NCBI RefSeq assembly: GCF_001625215.2
Contig: NC_030381.2
Span: forward strand, 39,678,689 to 39,742,688
DNA: 64,000 nt
Origin: Daucus carota subsp. sativus
Lineage: Eukaryota; Streptophyta; Magnoliopsida; Apiales; Apiaceae
Direction of reading: 5' to 3'
The number at the start of each line of letters is the position of its first letter. Within the stretch, counting starts at the first letter, position 1. The notes under the pieces are model-generated. The model did not search any database. It saw nothing but the letters and a program-made list of their open reading frames with translations, and had not been told where the DNA came from. The translations under genes and the position numbers were made by a program. This document shows, in pieces, positions 50,823-62,686 of the stretch.

Positions 50823-53045
50823 TTAGAAGAGTATGTTCGGTTCTAATGCATACTCTTCCTTTTTCATCTCCAGCAACAAATTCTCCAACATTGGGCTGAT
50901 AATTTCAAATTTTGTATGATTTGTGTCCCTAGCTTTGAACTTGTGAATTTCACGATCAACCTGAATCCAGCTGTGCCCTGGTTTCTTTGTCAATCCATTT
51001 TCTTTTAGCATACTCCTGACCTTTGATGCATCGTCCCATCTCTCAGCAGATGCATATAAGTTCGACATAAGAATGTGACAGCCAGAATCTCTCAACTCAT
51101 TTTGCAGGATATGCTTCCCGACTTCTTCAGCTAGCTTAAACTTGTTATGAAGTCTACATGCGTCTAACAAACTTAACCAGATGTCATTTTCAGGTTCTAT
51201 TGGCATCCTGCTGATAAAATTACATGCCTCTTCAATATGACCTGCTCTACCTAGAAGGTCCACCATGCACGAGTAGTGTTCCATATCCGGCTGCATACCA
51301 TAATTGTCAATCATGGAATTGAATAGGGACTCACCTGCATCAACCAAACCTGCATGACGGCACGCTGATAAGAGAGCAATAAAAGTTAATTTAGTAGGCT
51401 TTACTCTTGCAGCCTTCATCGAGTTGAAAAATGAGAATGCGTTGTCTGCGTATCCATGAATTCCATAAGAAGAGATGATTGTGTTATACGTGACAACATT
51501 CTTGTCCATCATGCAGTTAAAGAGGTTGACTCCTAGTTGTAAGAACCCACATTTGCAGTACATATCAATGAGAGAATTTCCTACAGAGACAACATTCAAC
51601 AACGAGCTTCTAATTGCATGACTATGAATTTCCTTCCCTTGTTTAAGAGCTCCAAGTTTAGTACATACTGGAAGGATGCTCATCAAGGTTATGGAATTTG
51701 GTTTTAGCATACAGCCCCAGATTCCACGAAACACCCTAAAAGCTGAATCAAACTGATCATTGCCAGAATGCGCAGCAATCATCGAGTTCCATAACATGAT
51801 ATCTCTATGTGATGTGCTCCCGAAAACATGTTCCGCTTCTCTGCTTGAGCCACAGTTAGAGTACATATCAATCAATGCACTCCCAACAACATTATCATCT
51901 TCAAACCCTTGTTTCAAAATATAGGCGTGCATCTCTTTTCCCTGCTTCAACAATCCAAGTCTGCCAAATCCAGGAAGAACACTTGCAACAGTGACCGCAC
52001 TAGTCCTTAAACCTGACATTCTCATCTCCATATACAAATCCACACTCTTTCGGCATTCACAGTTCTGTGAATAACCAGCAATAAGTGTTCCCCAAGAAAC
52101 TGCATCCTTATGCACCATGTTGCAGAACACAGATTGACCTTCGACAGTATCACCACATTTACAATACATATCTATGAGTGCATTTGAAACAAACAAATCA
52201 CCTTCAAATCCACAATTAATAGCACACCCATGCAGTGCCATTCCAAGTTCCTTATTTCTACTAGACTCCAATCTACTACAAGCAGGAAGAACAGCTGCCA
52301 CACTCACTGAATCAGGCCTAAACCCCTCATATCTCATTCTTTTAAACAAACACATTGCTCGAATATACTCTCTGTTATGCAGAGTCCCGCATATTATAAC
52401 AGTCCACAACGCCAAATCTCTATAAGGCATGCCTTCAAATATCAATATTGCATCATCTAAGCTACCACATTTAGCAAACATATCAATCATGGCACTCTGT
52501 ACATGTATACTAGGAGTAAAATTGCGATAATCTTTGTCATTTTGTATTAAAGTTTGAATCTTTCTTCCTTCTTGAAGATCATTCAATGCAGAACAAGCCT
52601 TAAGAGCTAAAGGGTATGTGTAATTATCAGGAACCACTAAATCTTGATTCAATATTAAGTGAAAGAATTCAATAGCTTGATGAAACATGCCCAAATTAAG
52701 AAAGTTTCTTAGGATTGAGTTCCAAGAAACAATGTTGTTTTTCTGGTGAGCTGGGAGTTGGTCAAATACCAGAAAAGCATCCTTAAAGTTTCCAAATTTA
52801 GCATAAAGATTTACAAGGTGGGGCCCAAACAATGGCATGACTCTCTTATGATCATAAAGTGTTTGATGAAATAACCCAGAGACAAGGTAGAAAGAGTGGA
52901 GTACTTTGGTCTCAAAGAGAGTGGATGGTGTTGAGTTTGCAAGTGAGATGTGTTTGGTCTGACTAGAGAATTGATAAGTAGTAGAAAAATAGAAATTTGA
53001 AAAGATTAAAAATGGTGAAAATTTTTGTTTTGTTTTAAAGAGCAT
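50823..53045 (-). CDS. Pentatricopeptide repeat protein, PLS subfamily, E/E+ type
   Basis: Intronless 740-aa PPR protein. Tandem helical repeats with signatures such as SAMIDMFAKCGSLDDA, NALIDMYCKCGD, SALIDMYSNCGSSREA, NSLIDMYCKCGF and ACRHAGLVDAGESLF show the P-L-S arrangement of plant organelle RNA-binding proteins. The C-terminus has an E domain (PENDIWLSLLDACR, NLYASAERWDDASKVRSMLKENGLTKKPGHSWI) and a short E+-like tail, but no DYW deaminase domain. Members act in site-specific C-to-U editing or related RNA steps in mitochondria or plastids. The first about 30 residues (Phe/Ser/Lys-rich) could be a targeting peptide. The RNA target is not predictable by eye. Confidence 0.93.
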   Translation of the reverse strand: MLFKTKQKFSPFLIFSNFYFSTTYQFSSQTKHISLANSTPSTLFETKVLHSFYLVSGLFHQTLYDHKRVMPLFGPHLVNLYAKFGNFKDAFLVFDQLPAHQKNNIVSWNSILRNFLNLGMFHQAIEFFHLILNQDLVVPDNYTYPLALKACSALNDLQEGRKIQTLIQNDKDYRNFTPSIHVQSAMIDMFAKCGSLDDAILIFEGMPYRDLALWTVIICGTLHNREYIRAMCLFKRMRYEGFRPDSVSVAAVLPACSRLESSRNKELGMALHGCAINCGFEGDLFVSNALIDMYCKCGDTVEGQSVFCNMVHKDAVSWGTLIAGYSQNCECRKSVDLYMEMRMSGLRTSAVTVASVLPGFGRLGLLKQGKEMHAYILKQGFEDDNVVGSALIDMYSNCGSSREAEHVFGSTSHRDIMLWNSMIAAHSGNDQFDSAFRVFRGIWGCMLKPNSITLMSILPVCTKLGALKQGKEIHSHAIRSSLLNVVSVGNSLIDMYCKCGFLQLGVNLFNCMMDKNVVTYNTIISSYGIHGYADNAFSFFNSMKAARVKPTKLTFIALLSACRHAGLVDAGESLFNSMIDNYGMQPDMEHYSCMVDLLGRAGHIEEACNFISRMPIEPENDIWLSLLDACRLHNKFKLAEEVGKHILQNELRDSGCHILMSNLYASAERWDDASKVRSMLKENGLTKKPGHSWIQVDREIHKFKARDTNHTKFEIISPMLENLLLEMKKEEYALEPNILF

Positions 53046-54275
53046 TTTATATTGGAGGGAAAGTGTGGGAATTTAAATTATGATTTTGTTGGTGTTTTTA
53101 TACAGTTTATAAACCAAGTTTGTTTGGGCTTTGCATATAATGGCAAAGCATGTTTTTCTTTTGTCAAATTTATAGGGCCTGCTTAAGCTTCGTGGGTTGG
53201 GGGACAAAGATTACTGGATACAGAATGGATATCTGGAGATCAAGTCACCGTAAGCCCAAGCCCAAAGTAGGTGAATTTGTTTGAGTGTAATCTTTTATAT
53301 AGAACTCGAATTCTGCCGTTAGTATGATTCTATGATCATTATTTTCCGGATTTTACCGTTGTAAAATTGGAGAGAGAACCAATTTCTGACATATATTTTC
53401 GTTTCTTTTCCTTTCGATTTCTTTACAATTCAAATAACCTTTTTCCTATTGAAAGTAATCTAAATTATAAAAGGACCAGGTCTCTGGCAGTCGTATGCCA
53501 GGGACATAGGAATCCCAGTACAGCACTAAAAAACACTGTACATATTAAAATTTTAATATGATCCTGTCCAACGGTTTAGGATCTGTAGGTTCGTTAAGCG
53601 CTTTCGAGCAACCGATTGCTGTGGACCGCTACCCAATTATAAATATATAATATAAACTGAGAAAACAGACACGTACATTTTCAAATCTCCAGCAGTAATA
53701 ATCAAGATTAAAAGGGTCATAACCATGAAACTGATTAGGATGAAGTCGGTGGAGTAAAAAGACAGTATAAATGCGCAATCCAGCTCTCCAACACATATTA
53801 TCAAAAAAATGTGTCACCATCAAATCAAATTTCACCTCATCAAAACACAGTGACTCAGGAAATGATTTTCCGGTCCCAACAGGTTATGTACGTTAATTGT
53901 TTACTATGATATATTTTTAATTTATTTGTTTTATGAATAAAAATTTAAACATCAAAATTTTATTCATAAAAAATATTTAAAGAATTATAATAAAATTATA
54001 TTTTATAAAATTATATTTTATTAAAAAATATGTCAAAAAATAACATAAAAAACTAGAGAGGAAACAGTATCGGAAAATACCACTGTAAAATATATATACT
54101 AGTAGTAAGTTTTGATTTGTCAACTACTACTAGAATTGCATGGGATGTCTATGTAATTATAATGCATAGCTAGCCAATAATATATAGGAGTATATCTGCA
54201 GCAATTGTTCAAAGACAAGATCTCACTCGTCTTGTCAATTCTAGTTTCACCTGCACAGTCAATTTAGTGGACTGC
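53046..54275. other. Upstream flank of the PPR gene, no gene seen
   Basis: Promoter side of the minus-strand PPR gene followed by AT-rich sequence. A moderately GC-richer patch near 53480-53640 looks like degraded repeat. No bounded element or coding region was identified. Confidence 0.45.
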
Positions 54276-54505
54276 TCCCTCCCTCCTCTGTATATTCGGA
54301 ACGAAAACTTGGCATATATTTTAAAAATTATAAAATATAATTTTATAAATAATTTAACTTTTTTATAAATAAAACTTCTATATTTTAAATTTTACATAAA
54401 AACAAAAAATTTAGAAATAAATAAAATTATATTATATAAAATTTTAAAATACATATTAAATAATAAAAAAAACTGTATAAATATCAGTGGAACGAAAGAA
54501 ATACT
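54276..54505. repeat. Degenerate Stowaway-like remnant
   Basis: Begins ctccctccctcctctgtata and runs through the typical AT-rich interior to acgaaagaaatac. The right end has lost the classical ctccctc motif. Confidence 0.4.
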
Positions 54506-54762
54506 TTCTTAACAAATTGCCATTATTTATGAAACATCGATTTAAGTGATTAATTATTCTATTAATTGTTTGAAATTGGTCTACTAATCTAATATTTTAA
54601 ATTCAATTAACTATTATATAAATACATTTTAAACTAACATAATAATTAATATTATTACATCCACTTACTATACTAATTAATTCCTAATTACCCGTCATTT
54701 CATAGAGAGTGATTGAGTCCAACTACGACACCAATTTGCATTACAAATTTGCAGAGTGGCAG

Positions 54763-55317
54763 TTAGGGCCGTACATTCAATCCGATCAACCGCAACAACC
54801 ATCCGCAACCGATCCGTGTATTATGGATAACCGCACAATGTGGGCGGTCGCGGATGGATTTTTTAATAACCATTAATTTACGGTTTGGTTGCGGATTATT
54901 TTTTTTAAAACCGCAAAAAACCAACCGCAACCGCCAACCGCACATTATATAAATTTAAATATTTTTATTATATATGTTTATATATTTACATATAGATATT
55001 CACATAAATAAATAAAAGTTACTAAATTAATGAAATTTGGACTCTTTGAGCAAGGCCCAATATAAATTAGTCAATGTGTCCGTGACTGTAATTTATTTCA
55101 TGCTCCAAATAAAAACTTATATCAGAGTGTATGATAGAACTTCTTTGTCTAACTATTTTAGCAGTTGAACCGCAACCAACCGCAATTACGTGGGTGGATT
55201 TGGTTGGTTTTTTTTAATCAACGGGTTGGTCGCGGTTTGAGATTTTAGAAAGCCGCAAGTTGCGGTTTGGTTCGGTTATTACCCTCCAACTGAACCAATC
55301 CGAACCGCGTACCGGCT
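54763..55317. mobile_element. hAT-type non-autonomous element, 8-bp TSD
   Basis: A 555-bp element bounded by a perfect 8-bp duplication AGTGGCAG (54755-54762, 55318-55325). It starts ttagggccgtacattcaatc. Both ends are rich in repeated 'aaccgcaacc' / 'ggttgcggtt' in opposite orientations, making subterminal inverted repeats typical of hAT elements. Confidence 0.75.
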
Positions 55318-55620
55318 AGTGGCAGTACAAATTTGCATGCATGTACAAACACAGAGATAAAGACATATTTGTAGTACTGTTTCTGAGTTTCCGCGTTTCT
55401 GAAATGAATATGCTGCACAGGAGCGATTCCAACTTCTCACCATTTTATTGCATCCCCACCGGCCATCGTACTTCGGGTCTATTACTATTAGCAATTGAAA
55501 CGGAGGGAGTACTGTAATATAAACATTTGATGATTCAGTGGATGGTTTTGAATTCAATAGAGTTATGTATCATAAATTGTGTTTTCAATTTTTTTTCTCG
55601 AAATGATACGGCAAACTAAT

Positions 55621-56300
55621 TTTGGGCCTCGTTTGGTTCACGGATTTTGTAGTTACACTGTAACTTTATCATTCTTGGTACTAGATTATCGAATATGAAT
55701 TTCCTACCTAAATCAAAACCTGTGTTTGGTAGTGTTTGATTAATAAATATATAACAAAGTTTTAAATCAATTATTATATAAGAAATAAAATTATGTATAT
55801 AATAAAATAAGTTTAACAAATTTTAAATAAAAAAAATAAATGTAGAATTCAAATAACAATAATAAGACTTTCAAGTTAAATAAATATTATAATGAGTTAA
55901 TATTTTAATATATCATTATTAGATTTTTAATTTTATAAAATAAATAACAAACAAATTAAGAAAGACAAATAACGTTAAATTAAAGTATATATATAACACA
56001 ACTCAAACTGAATATAAATTTTAAATCTATATTGATTTGTACTTATATGATGATAATATAAGTAAATTTCAAATATTACTATATTACAACATTTAATTTG
56101 GACTAGTTTTACATGAATTAAAAAAATTTAATATTTAATTATAATTTTAGTGTAGTATATAATTTTTAGTATATTATATTTTAATTGTGATCGGCTAACC
56201 GCCTCTCAGGTGCAGGCTACAGCGTTTTACCATGACTACAAATTCTTTGAAATTTGAGTTTAAGTGTACAACTATAAAGTCATGTAACCAAACAGTGTAA
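55621..56300. mobile_element. Tourist-like MITE or derivative
   Basis: The left end gggcctcgtttggttcacgg pairs with a right end reading back as ggttacactgtttggttaca; the match continues inward as 'ttttgtagtt' against 'tttatagttg'. The interior is extremely AT-rich. Exact ends and target duplication were not resolved. Confidence 0.55.
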
Positions 56301-57001
56301 CCAGCACAAATTTTATGGAAGCAAGCATGAGTTACTATTTGAGTGATTGATATGCATAAAAGTTCCATTATTATTGGTGAGTGCTAACTAAATTAAATAA
56401 AGAAAAACTGAAAACACTTTTCAAGATATTTATCTTTAATCTTTTCGAATTATAATATTTCAAGCGTTGTCGTGAGTAATACGTGAGCAAATAGATTAAA
56501 CTTTACTCATCATATATTTTTGATGAAATTAATCTTCTTATACTAACATATTGCATTCTCGGTCCCACCTAATAGTATATAATTTGGGCACAATGGTTAA
56601 AAAAGGTTTAATTTAGCATGAAAAAGTAGGAAAAATGGATAAAGTGGTAATACAAATCAATATTCAATATATATAGCAAGTGTAGTAGAAGAAAATAATG
56701 AATGTAAATAGATTTTTATATAATAAAATTTTGTTTTCTTGATAATTATATGTATAAGATTGTGTAAGATATCCATAAAAAAGTGTATAGAAATGAATAG
56801 GCCAGTGAAAACAATAATTAATAATTTTGATAAATTATTATATACAACACACATCATAAATTATAATAAAATTAGCTAAAAATCATCAATAAAATGAATT
56901 TAGCTAAAACCAATATATTGATCCGATTTTATCAGCTTAAAATGAAAATCAAAACCAAGGTGGATACTTCAAAATCAGAATTCTAAAATTAAATACAAGT
57001 A

Positions 57002-57250
57002 CCCCTCTGTCCCTTTTAGTTGTGACATTTCTATTTTTGTTGATCAAATTGATTAACTTTTAATCAAAGATTATAATTAAATCACTTTTTCATTATTTCA
57101 AAAAACTGGAAATTACATCTTAAAGTAGATTAAAAGTTATTTCTGATGATATATTTTATTTATTTTTTCAATAAATAAAATTTCAGTTAAATTTTGGTCA
57201 ATTTAACCGGCACAACACCAAAGGTGACAACTAAAAAGGGACGGAGGGAG
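57002..57250. mobile_element. Stowaway-like MITE
   Basis: A 249-bp element with TIR cccctctgtcccttttagtt and, from the right, ctccctccgtccctttttag, flanked by TA (57000-57001, 57251-57252). It lies about 700 bp upstream of the DUF1685-like gene. Confidence 0.8.
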
Positions 57251-57958
57251 TAATAGATGACGTAATTCATCATAATTACATAATATAGACTGATATCTGC
57301 CTTTCAGATTTCTATGAATTCATTAAATACTTGGTATTCGTCTAAGATCTAGCATCTACGAATGCCAAGCAAGTGTTTCCAATTTTTATAGGAAAAACCG
57401 AATTTTTCTTCCAAATCTAGGTAGAAAAATAAAATTTGAAATACGTAATATTAATTTAAAAATTAAGACAAATTGAGTTTTGCTCAACAATAAACTCATA
57501 CTGATAACTAAGAATAAAAAGGAGAGTCACTTGATTGGGTCTCCAAGTATATTAGCGAGTAGATGTCACATGCCATATCACACAATAGGAACTCTGCTCT
57601 TGGCATCACGCTATGTTGATCATCACCAAATAATTGAAGACGTATCCATCCTCTATTTATACTCCATGGTCCATCAATATTTATACATAATTCTAGGTGG
57701 TTCAGTAGCCACAACCTACTGTTAGACACTTATTCAAAACTCATCAAAGAACCAAAAATGTAATAAATATACAACAAATTTGCATTTTGGTGGCTTCTTC
57801 TCCACCAATCACATTGCCTCACTTGGGAAGACTCTTCACAATCCTTCTCTCTTGATCATAATAAATTCTGCCTTTACTTGACTCATTTGCATTTCTTTTC
57901 AATCCCCACGAGTCTTTTCCTCTAGTTAAAAATTTAGATATTTTTTGTTTTCAAGAAA

Positions 57959-58922
57959 ATGGCTAGCTGGGAAGATGATCAGGTATTGGTGGATGATCAA
58001 TATGAAGATCATCAAGAATCTCAATTTCAGAGTCATGGTCTCTCTAGGCTAGCTACCTGCACCAGCAGTTCAACTCTGGATTATGAAAACTTGGAAAATA
58101 TCGATGATGATCCTCATGGGACTGTTGGTACCATGTTCTCAGGATTGTGTATTGATGATCAGGAATTCTGTGATAGAGGCTATGGTCCTGATGGCAGAGA
58201 AAACTCATCAAGGGGTTGTTTGTTTTTGGATTCTGATGATGATAAGGAGCCAATAGCAGCAGCTTGGTGCTCTCTGCCAGCCTCACCACTGCATGAACAG
58301 AGGAGCCAGGCTGATGATCAGTCCAAACAGTACTTAAGTGACAACAATTGTGGCAAATTGAGTAGAATGAGAAAGAGGGTGTTGAGGAGGAAGCAATGGG
58401 AAGAAAGAAAAACAAGTCTTATGAATGATGAAGATGATGAAAATACAGTAGAAATGAAGATGAACATGACTTGTTTAAGTCAGAATAGTTTTAGTGGAGA
58501 GAGTGAGGGAGGCTTGAGGGTAATCACAAGGCCTAAAGGAGGGAAAAGAGCATTGTGCATGGACATGGAAGAAGTTAAGGCATGTAGAGATCTTGGTTTC
58601 GAGTTAGAGCACCAGCAAATGTTTGACTTGTCGACAACTCCGAGCCGGATGACTCTCTCAGCATCCACTCTTGACACCACCAGCAGCAGTGGTGGGAGTT
58701 CTCCGATTCCCAATTGGCACATTTCCAGTCCAGGTCCGTCTCAGAATAATAGTCTTGTTTATATCGAAAAAGTGTCTTTGTCTTTTTTTATTTTGTAACA
58801 TGTGTTTTGGCAAATGTGATTTAACAGGGGATGCTCCAAAGGATGTGAAAGCAAGGCTGAAAGTATGGGCGCAAGCTGTGGCACTTGCTTCTAGTTCTTC
58901 ATGGAGGCACCTAACAAGCTAA
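57959..58922 (+). CDS. DUF1685-like protein of unknown function
   Basis: Two exons, 57959-58733 and 58828-58922, 289 aa. The chain is acidic and Ser-rich at the N-terminus. It has a basic patch (RMRKRVLRRKQWEER, about residues 135-150), then MEEVKACRDLGFELEHQ and a C-terminal KDVKARLKVWAQAVALAS. The last two blocks are the conserved signature of plant DUF1685 proteins. No enzyme motif, membrane segment or signal peptide is visible. The molecular role is unknown. A Helitron begins 123 bp after the stop codon, so the 3' UTR or polyadenylation site may lie within transposon sequence. Confidence 0.8.
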
Positions 58923-59044
58923 TCCTAATAGTAAGTAGGACTGCTTGTAGTTATCGTCCATTTATTTTGATCAATCTTGAGGGTTGTGGCCAAATTCTGC
59001 CTGCTTTCCCACTAATTGTGAGGATAAATGTGGAAAATCAATCA

Positions 59045-60360
59045 TCAATATACTTATATAAAGGAGAAGCGAGTGGCGTGTAGGTGGCGTCTCTCACATC
59101 GCTCCGTTCTATTTTTCTATTTTTCTAATTTTCTGGAATTTTTGGATGGAAAATAATCAAAAATTAGAACTACCTTTTTAATTTCGGATATATTAGAAGC
59201 AAGTTTCAGAATCTGATTTTGTTTCAGATTATTTATGGAATATAGTAGCTTGAAAGTTTTAATCTGATTTTTGTTTCAGATTATTTAATTATGGAAAAGA
59301 CAGATTATTTATAGAAAATAGTAGCTTGAAAATTTTAATCTGATTTTGTTCAGATTATTTAATTATGAGAAAGAGTAGCAAACAAGTCTCTCTGCACCTA
59401 TAAATACCCGTATAAATCGTAGGGTTTTGGATTATCTAAACACAACATCCTCTCTCAATACCACAAACCTACATCTTTATAGCGATAGTTCGAATTTTTA
59501 AGGAGAAGCGATGGGCGTGTAGGTGGCGCCTCTCACATCACTCCGTTCTATTTTTCTAATATTCTGAAATTTTTCGATGAAAAATATCAAAAATTAAAAC
59601 CACCTTTCTCTTGCTCGATTTCTAACTCGGAGGTGCCGTTCTTCTGCAACAATAAGTGAAGGCTGTTTATACAGTATTAAAAAAATAAAAGTTGTTGCAT
59701 GCAAAGGTAGTTATAAACTGTTATATTGGAGTTGACAAATCCAAATACGGGAAAATACTATAGTCTTAGACCTGATATTGATGGTTGATATTAATAAATT
59801 AACTATTAGTGATGTATGTTTGTTGGTTATTCTTTTATAATATTTGTTTTATTCATCGGACGTGTTTGTTGTTGTTAATTTTTATATGATTTATTTTGTA
59901 TACAACAAAAATCATTCATGCATTATCTGTTTGCTCCGTTCAAGCAACTTTTAAGAGGGTAGTTATAGACCGCTATCTCACAAATTTAAGTTAGATGTTT
60001 TTGTGCACAATCAATTCAAAAAAACTGGAGGATGGTAACAATATTAGAACATGATTACTTTTCATAAAAAAAACAAATAAAATTAAGATTCGTCATGCTT
60101 TAAATCGTGAATTACGTGTATAAATTTATTTTCATTTTTTCACCATGAATTATAGTCCAATTTTGCAATTTTATATATTAGTATCGGTATTATATCAAGA
60201 TTTTTATAATATAAATTTATTTTATCCTACAAATATTAACATTGAAACATTAATATATTTTTTATAAACAACCACAAAATTATTTTATTCTATAAATATT
60301 AATATTGAAACATTAATATAACTTTTATAGGCCGCCGCAACGCGCGGCTTTCTCAACTAG
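59045..60360 (+). mobile_element. Non-autonomous Helitron, plus orientation
   Basis: Starts TC (tcaatatacttatataaagg) after an A at 59044 and ends CTAG (60357-60360) before a T at 60361, so it sits in an AT dinucleotide as Helitrons do. A GC-rich hairpin (gccgccgcaacgcgcggc) lies about 12 nt before the end. A block containing 'aaggagaagcga', 'gcgtgtaggtggcg' and 'tctcacatc' occurs at the 5' end and again near 59500, so the element carries a duplicated 5' region. No RepHel coding sequence. Confidence 0.8.
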
Positions 60361-60441
60361 TTATATACTCAATGAGTACTTATTTAGTGGTTTGTGTTTC
60401 TTATTTTTTCGCTTTTGCTTGCTTTTCCTTTTATTAGCTTA

Positions 60442-62094
60442 CTAGTGAATAAAGCCGCGCTTCGCGGCGGCGTTATGATTTTTTTATAAACTTTGATACA
60501 AATTAATATTATAATTGTATAAAAATTATTTTTAGTCATGTTTCCTTTAAACATATCATTAATAAAAAAAATTATAATTAATATAAAAATTTGTTTAAGC
60601 GGCACTCCTGTCAAACACAATACTAATAAAAAAAATTGTTTCTCATCAAAGATAATTTAATCAATAATTATTATAATTATGATAAAATTAAATATAACAA
60701 TATAGATAAAAATTAGTTTGAGCCGCTCTCTTGTCAAACACAGTACTCATAACAAAAAGTTAAAATATACATATTAGTTCGAGTCGCCTACCGTCAAACA
60801 CAATACGCGAAAAAATTATTATAATTATGATAAAGTTAAAGATTATAACTGGATAAAATTATTTTAAGTCGTGGTCCCGTTTTAATAAAAGAAAAATACA
60901 TTATAACTTAGATAAAAAAAATTGTTTTAGCCGCTTTCCCGTCAAACATAATATTAATAGAAAATTTATTATTATTTAGATAAAAATAAATTTGGGCCGC
61001 CCTCCTCTCAAACACAATACTAATCAAGAATCTTTTTTATAAATTTTGATACAAATTAATATTATAATTGCATAAAAGTTATCTTGATTCATGTTACCGT
61101 TAAACATATCATTAATATAAAATATAAAAATTAATATAAATTTTTTTAAGCGGCCCTCCAATATATTATAACATAGATAAAAAATTATTTTAGCCGCTTT
61201 CCCGTAAAACATAATACTAATAGAAAATTTATTTTTATTTAGATGAAAGATAATTTGGGCCGCCCTCCCCTCGAACAAAATACTAATCAAGAATCATTTA
61301 CATTATGATAAAATTATAATTATAATTGGATAAATATATCCAATTTTATAGATTTTAGTTATTATATTTTTCTTTAAGATTCCTATTTCTTAATTGTTTA
61401 GAATTATCTCTCTTTTCTTTAGGATTTCAATTTCTTAACTACTTAGAATATCATAGATTTTAGCTATTATATTTTTGCTAAAATTCCTATTTCTTAACTA
61501 CTTAGATTATATCTCTTTTAAGATTACTATTTTTTAGCTATCTTATCTATTTTCTCTCAAAAAATTGGAAAAATTAAACGAAAAAATTTTAGAAAAATTA
61601 TTTCAGAGAAAAATTTCTTAACTACCCAGGTGATCTTGCTATCCCAGTAATATCGTTATTAATCTAATGGCCATTCACAGGCATTCTCATCCACTCTGCA
61701 CGTAGTCCGTCGATTGGTAAAAAAGGGGATCGTGCTAACGGGAAACTTTGGATTCTATTTAAATTTAATAAAATAAAATTATAAATTTTATAACTTTTGA
61801 AAATTAGAATTGTACTTCTTTAATAATTTCTAAAATAATGTATAAATAAAAATAAGAATAATATTATCTTTATGATTCCTAAATAAGAAAAAAAAATTAC
61901 TTTTAGAATCCTTTTTCTAAATTCTGGAGTACTATTTTCAGAATCCAATAAGAAAAGAATTGTATTATCATTAGAATTGTATTAAACCTAATTTTTTGAA
62001 TTATAATTATATTTTCTATTCGAAATTTAAGAAAAATCAGAAGACTGAATCGAACAATTCTAGAGACGCCCGCATTCTCCTTTATATATATATA
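60442..62094 (-). mobile_element. Helitron array, unit A (minus orientation)
   Basis: On the minus strand the element ends hairpin gccgcgaagcgcggc, about 9 nt, CTAG, followed by T. The CTAG occupies 60442-60445 and the base at 60441 is A. Its 5' end abuts the CTAG of unit B at 62095. The interior holds degenerate repeats of about 50-60 bp containing 'gtcaaacacaatactaataa' and 'gccgctctc'. No protein-coding capacity. Confidence 0.75.
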
Positions 62095-62686
62095 CTAGCG
62101 AAAAAAGCCGCGCTTCGCGGCGGCGTTATGAATTTTTTTAAATTTAGACAAAAAAATTGTTTTAGCTACTTTCCCGTCAAACATAATACTAATAAAAAAA
62201 TATTATTATTTAGGTAAAAATTAATTTGGGCCGCTCTCCCCTTAAACACAATACTAATAAATAATCTTTTTTATAAATTTTGATACGAAATAATATTATA
62301 ATTCCATAAAAGTTATTTTCAGTCGTGTTCCCGTTAAACATATCTTCAATATATCTTATCGAAAATAAGAATTGTATATATTACTTTACATATCTTAAAT
62401 ATAAATTGTATTTTATCTATTATTATAGTTTGAATAAATAAGAAAAAAATTGTATCATCTTTAGAATTCAATAAGAAAAACTATTGTATCATCTTTAGAA
62501 TTTAATAAGAAAGAAAAGAACTGTATCATCTTTAGAATTAAATAAGAAAAGAATTGTATTACTTTTAGAATTCTTGGACCTGATTTTTTGAATTATAATT
62601 ATATTTTCTATTCGAAATTTAAGAAAAATCAGAAGACTGAATCGAACAATTCTAGAGACGCCCGCATTCTCCTTTATATATATATA
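62095..62686 (-). mobile_element. Helitron array, unit B (592 bp, minus orientation)
   Basis: Begins (plus coordinates) with CTAG at 62095-62098 and hairpin gccgcgcttcgcggc. It ends at the next CTAG. The first about 250 bp are almost identical to unit C, and the last about 110 bp match the 5' ends of units A and C. It is a shortened unit with an internal deletion relative to C. Confidence 0.8.
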
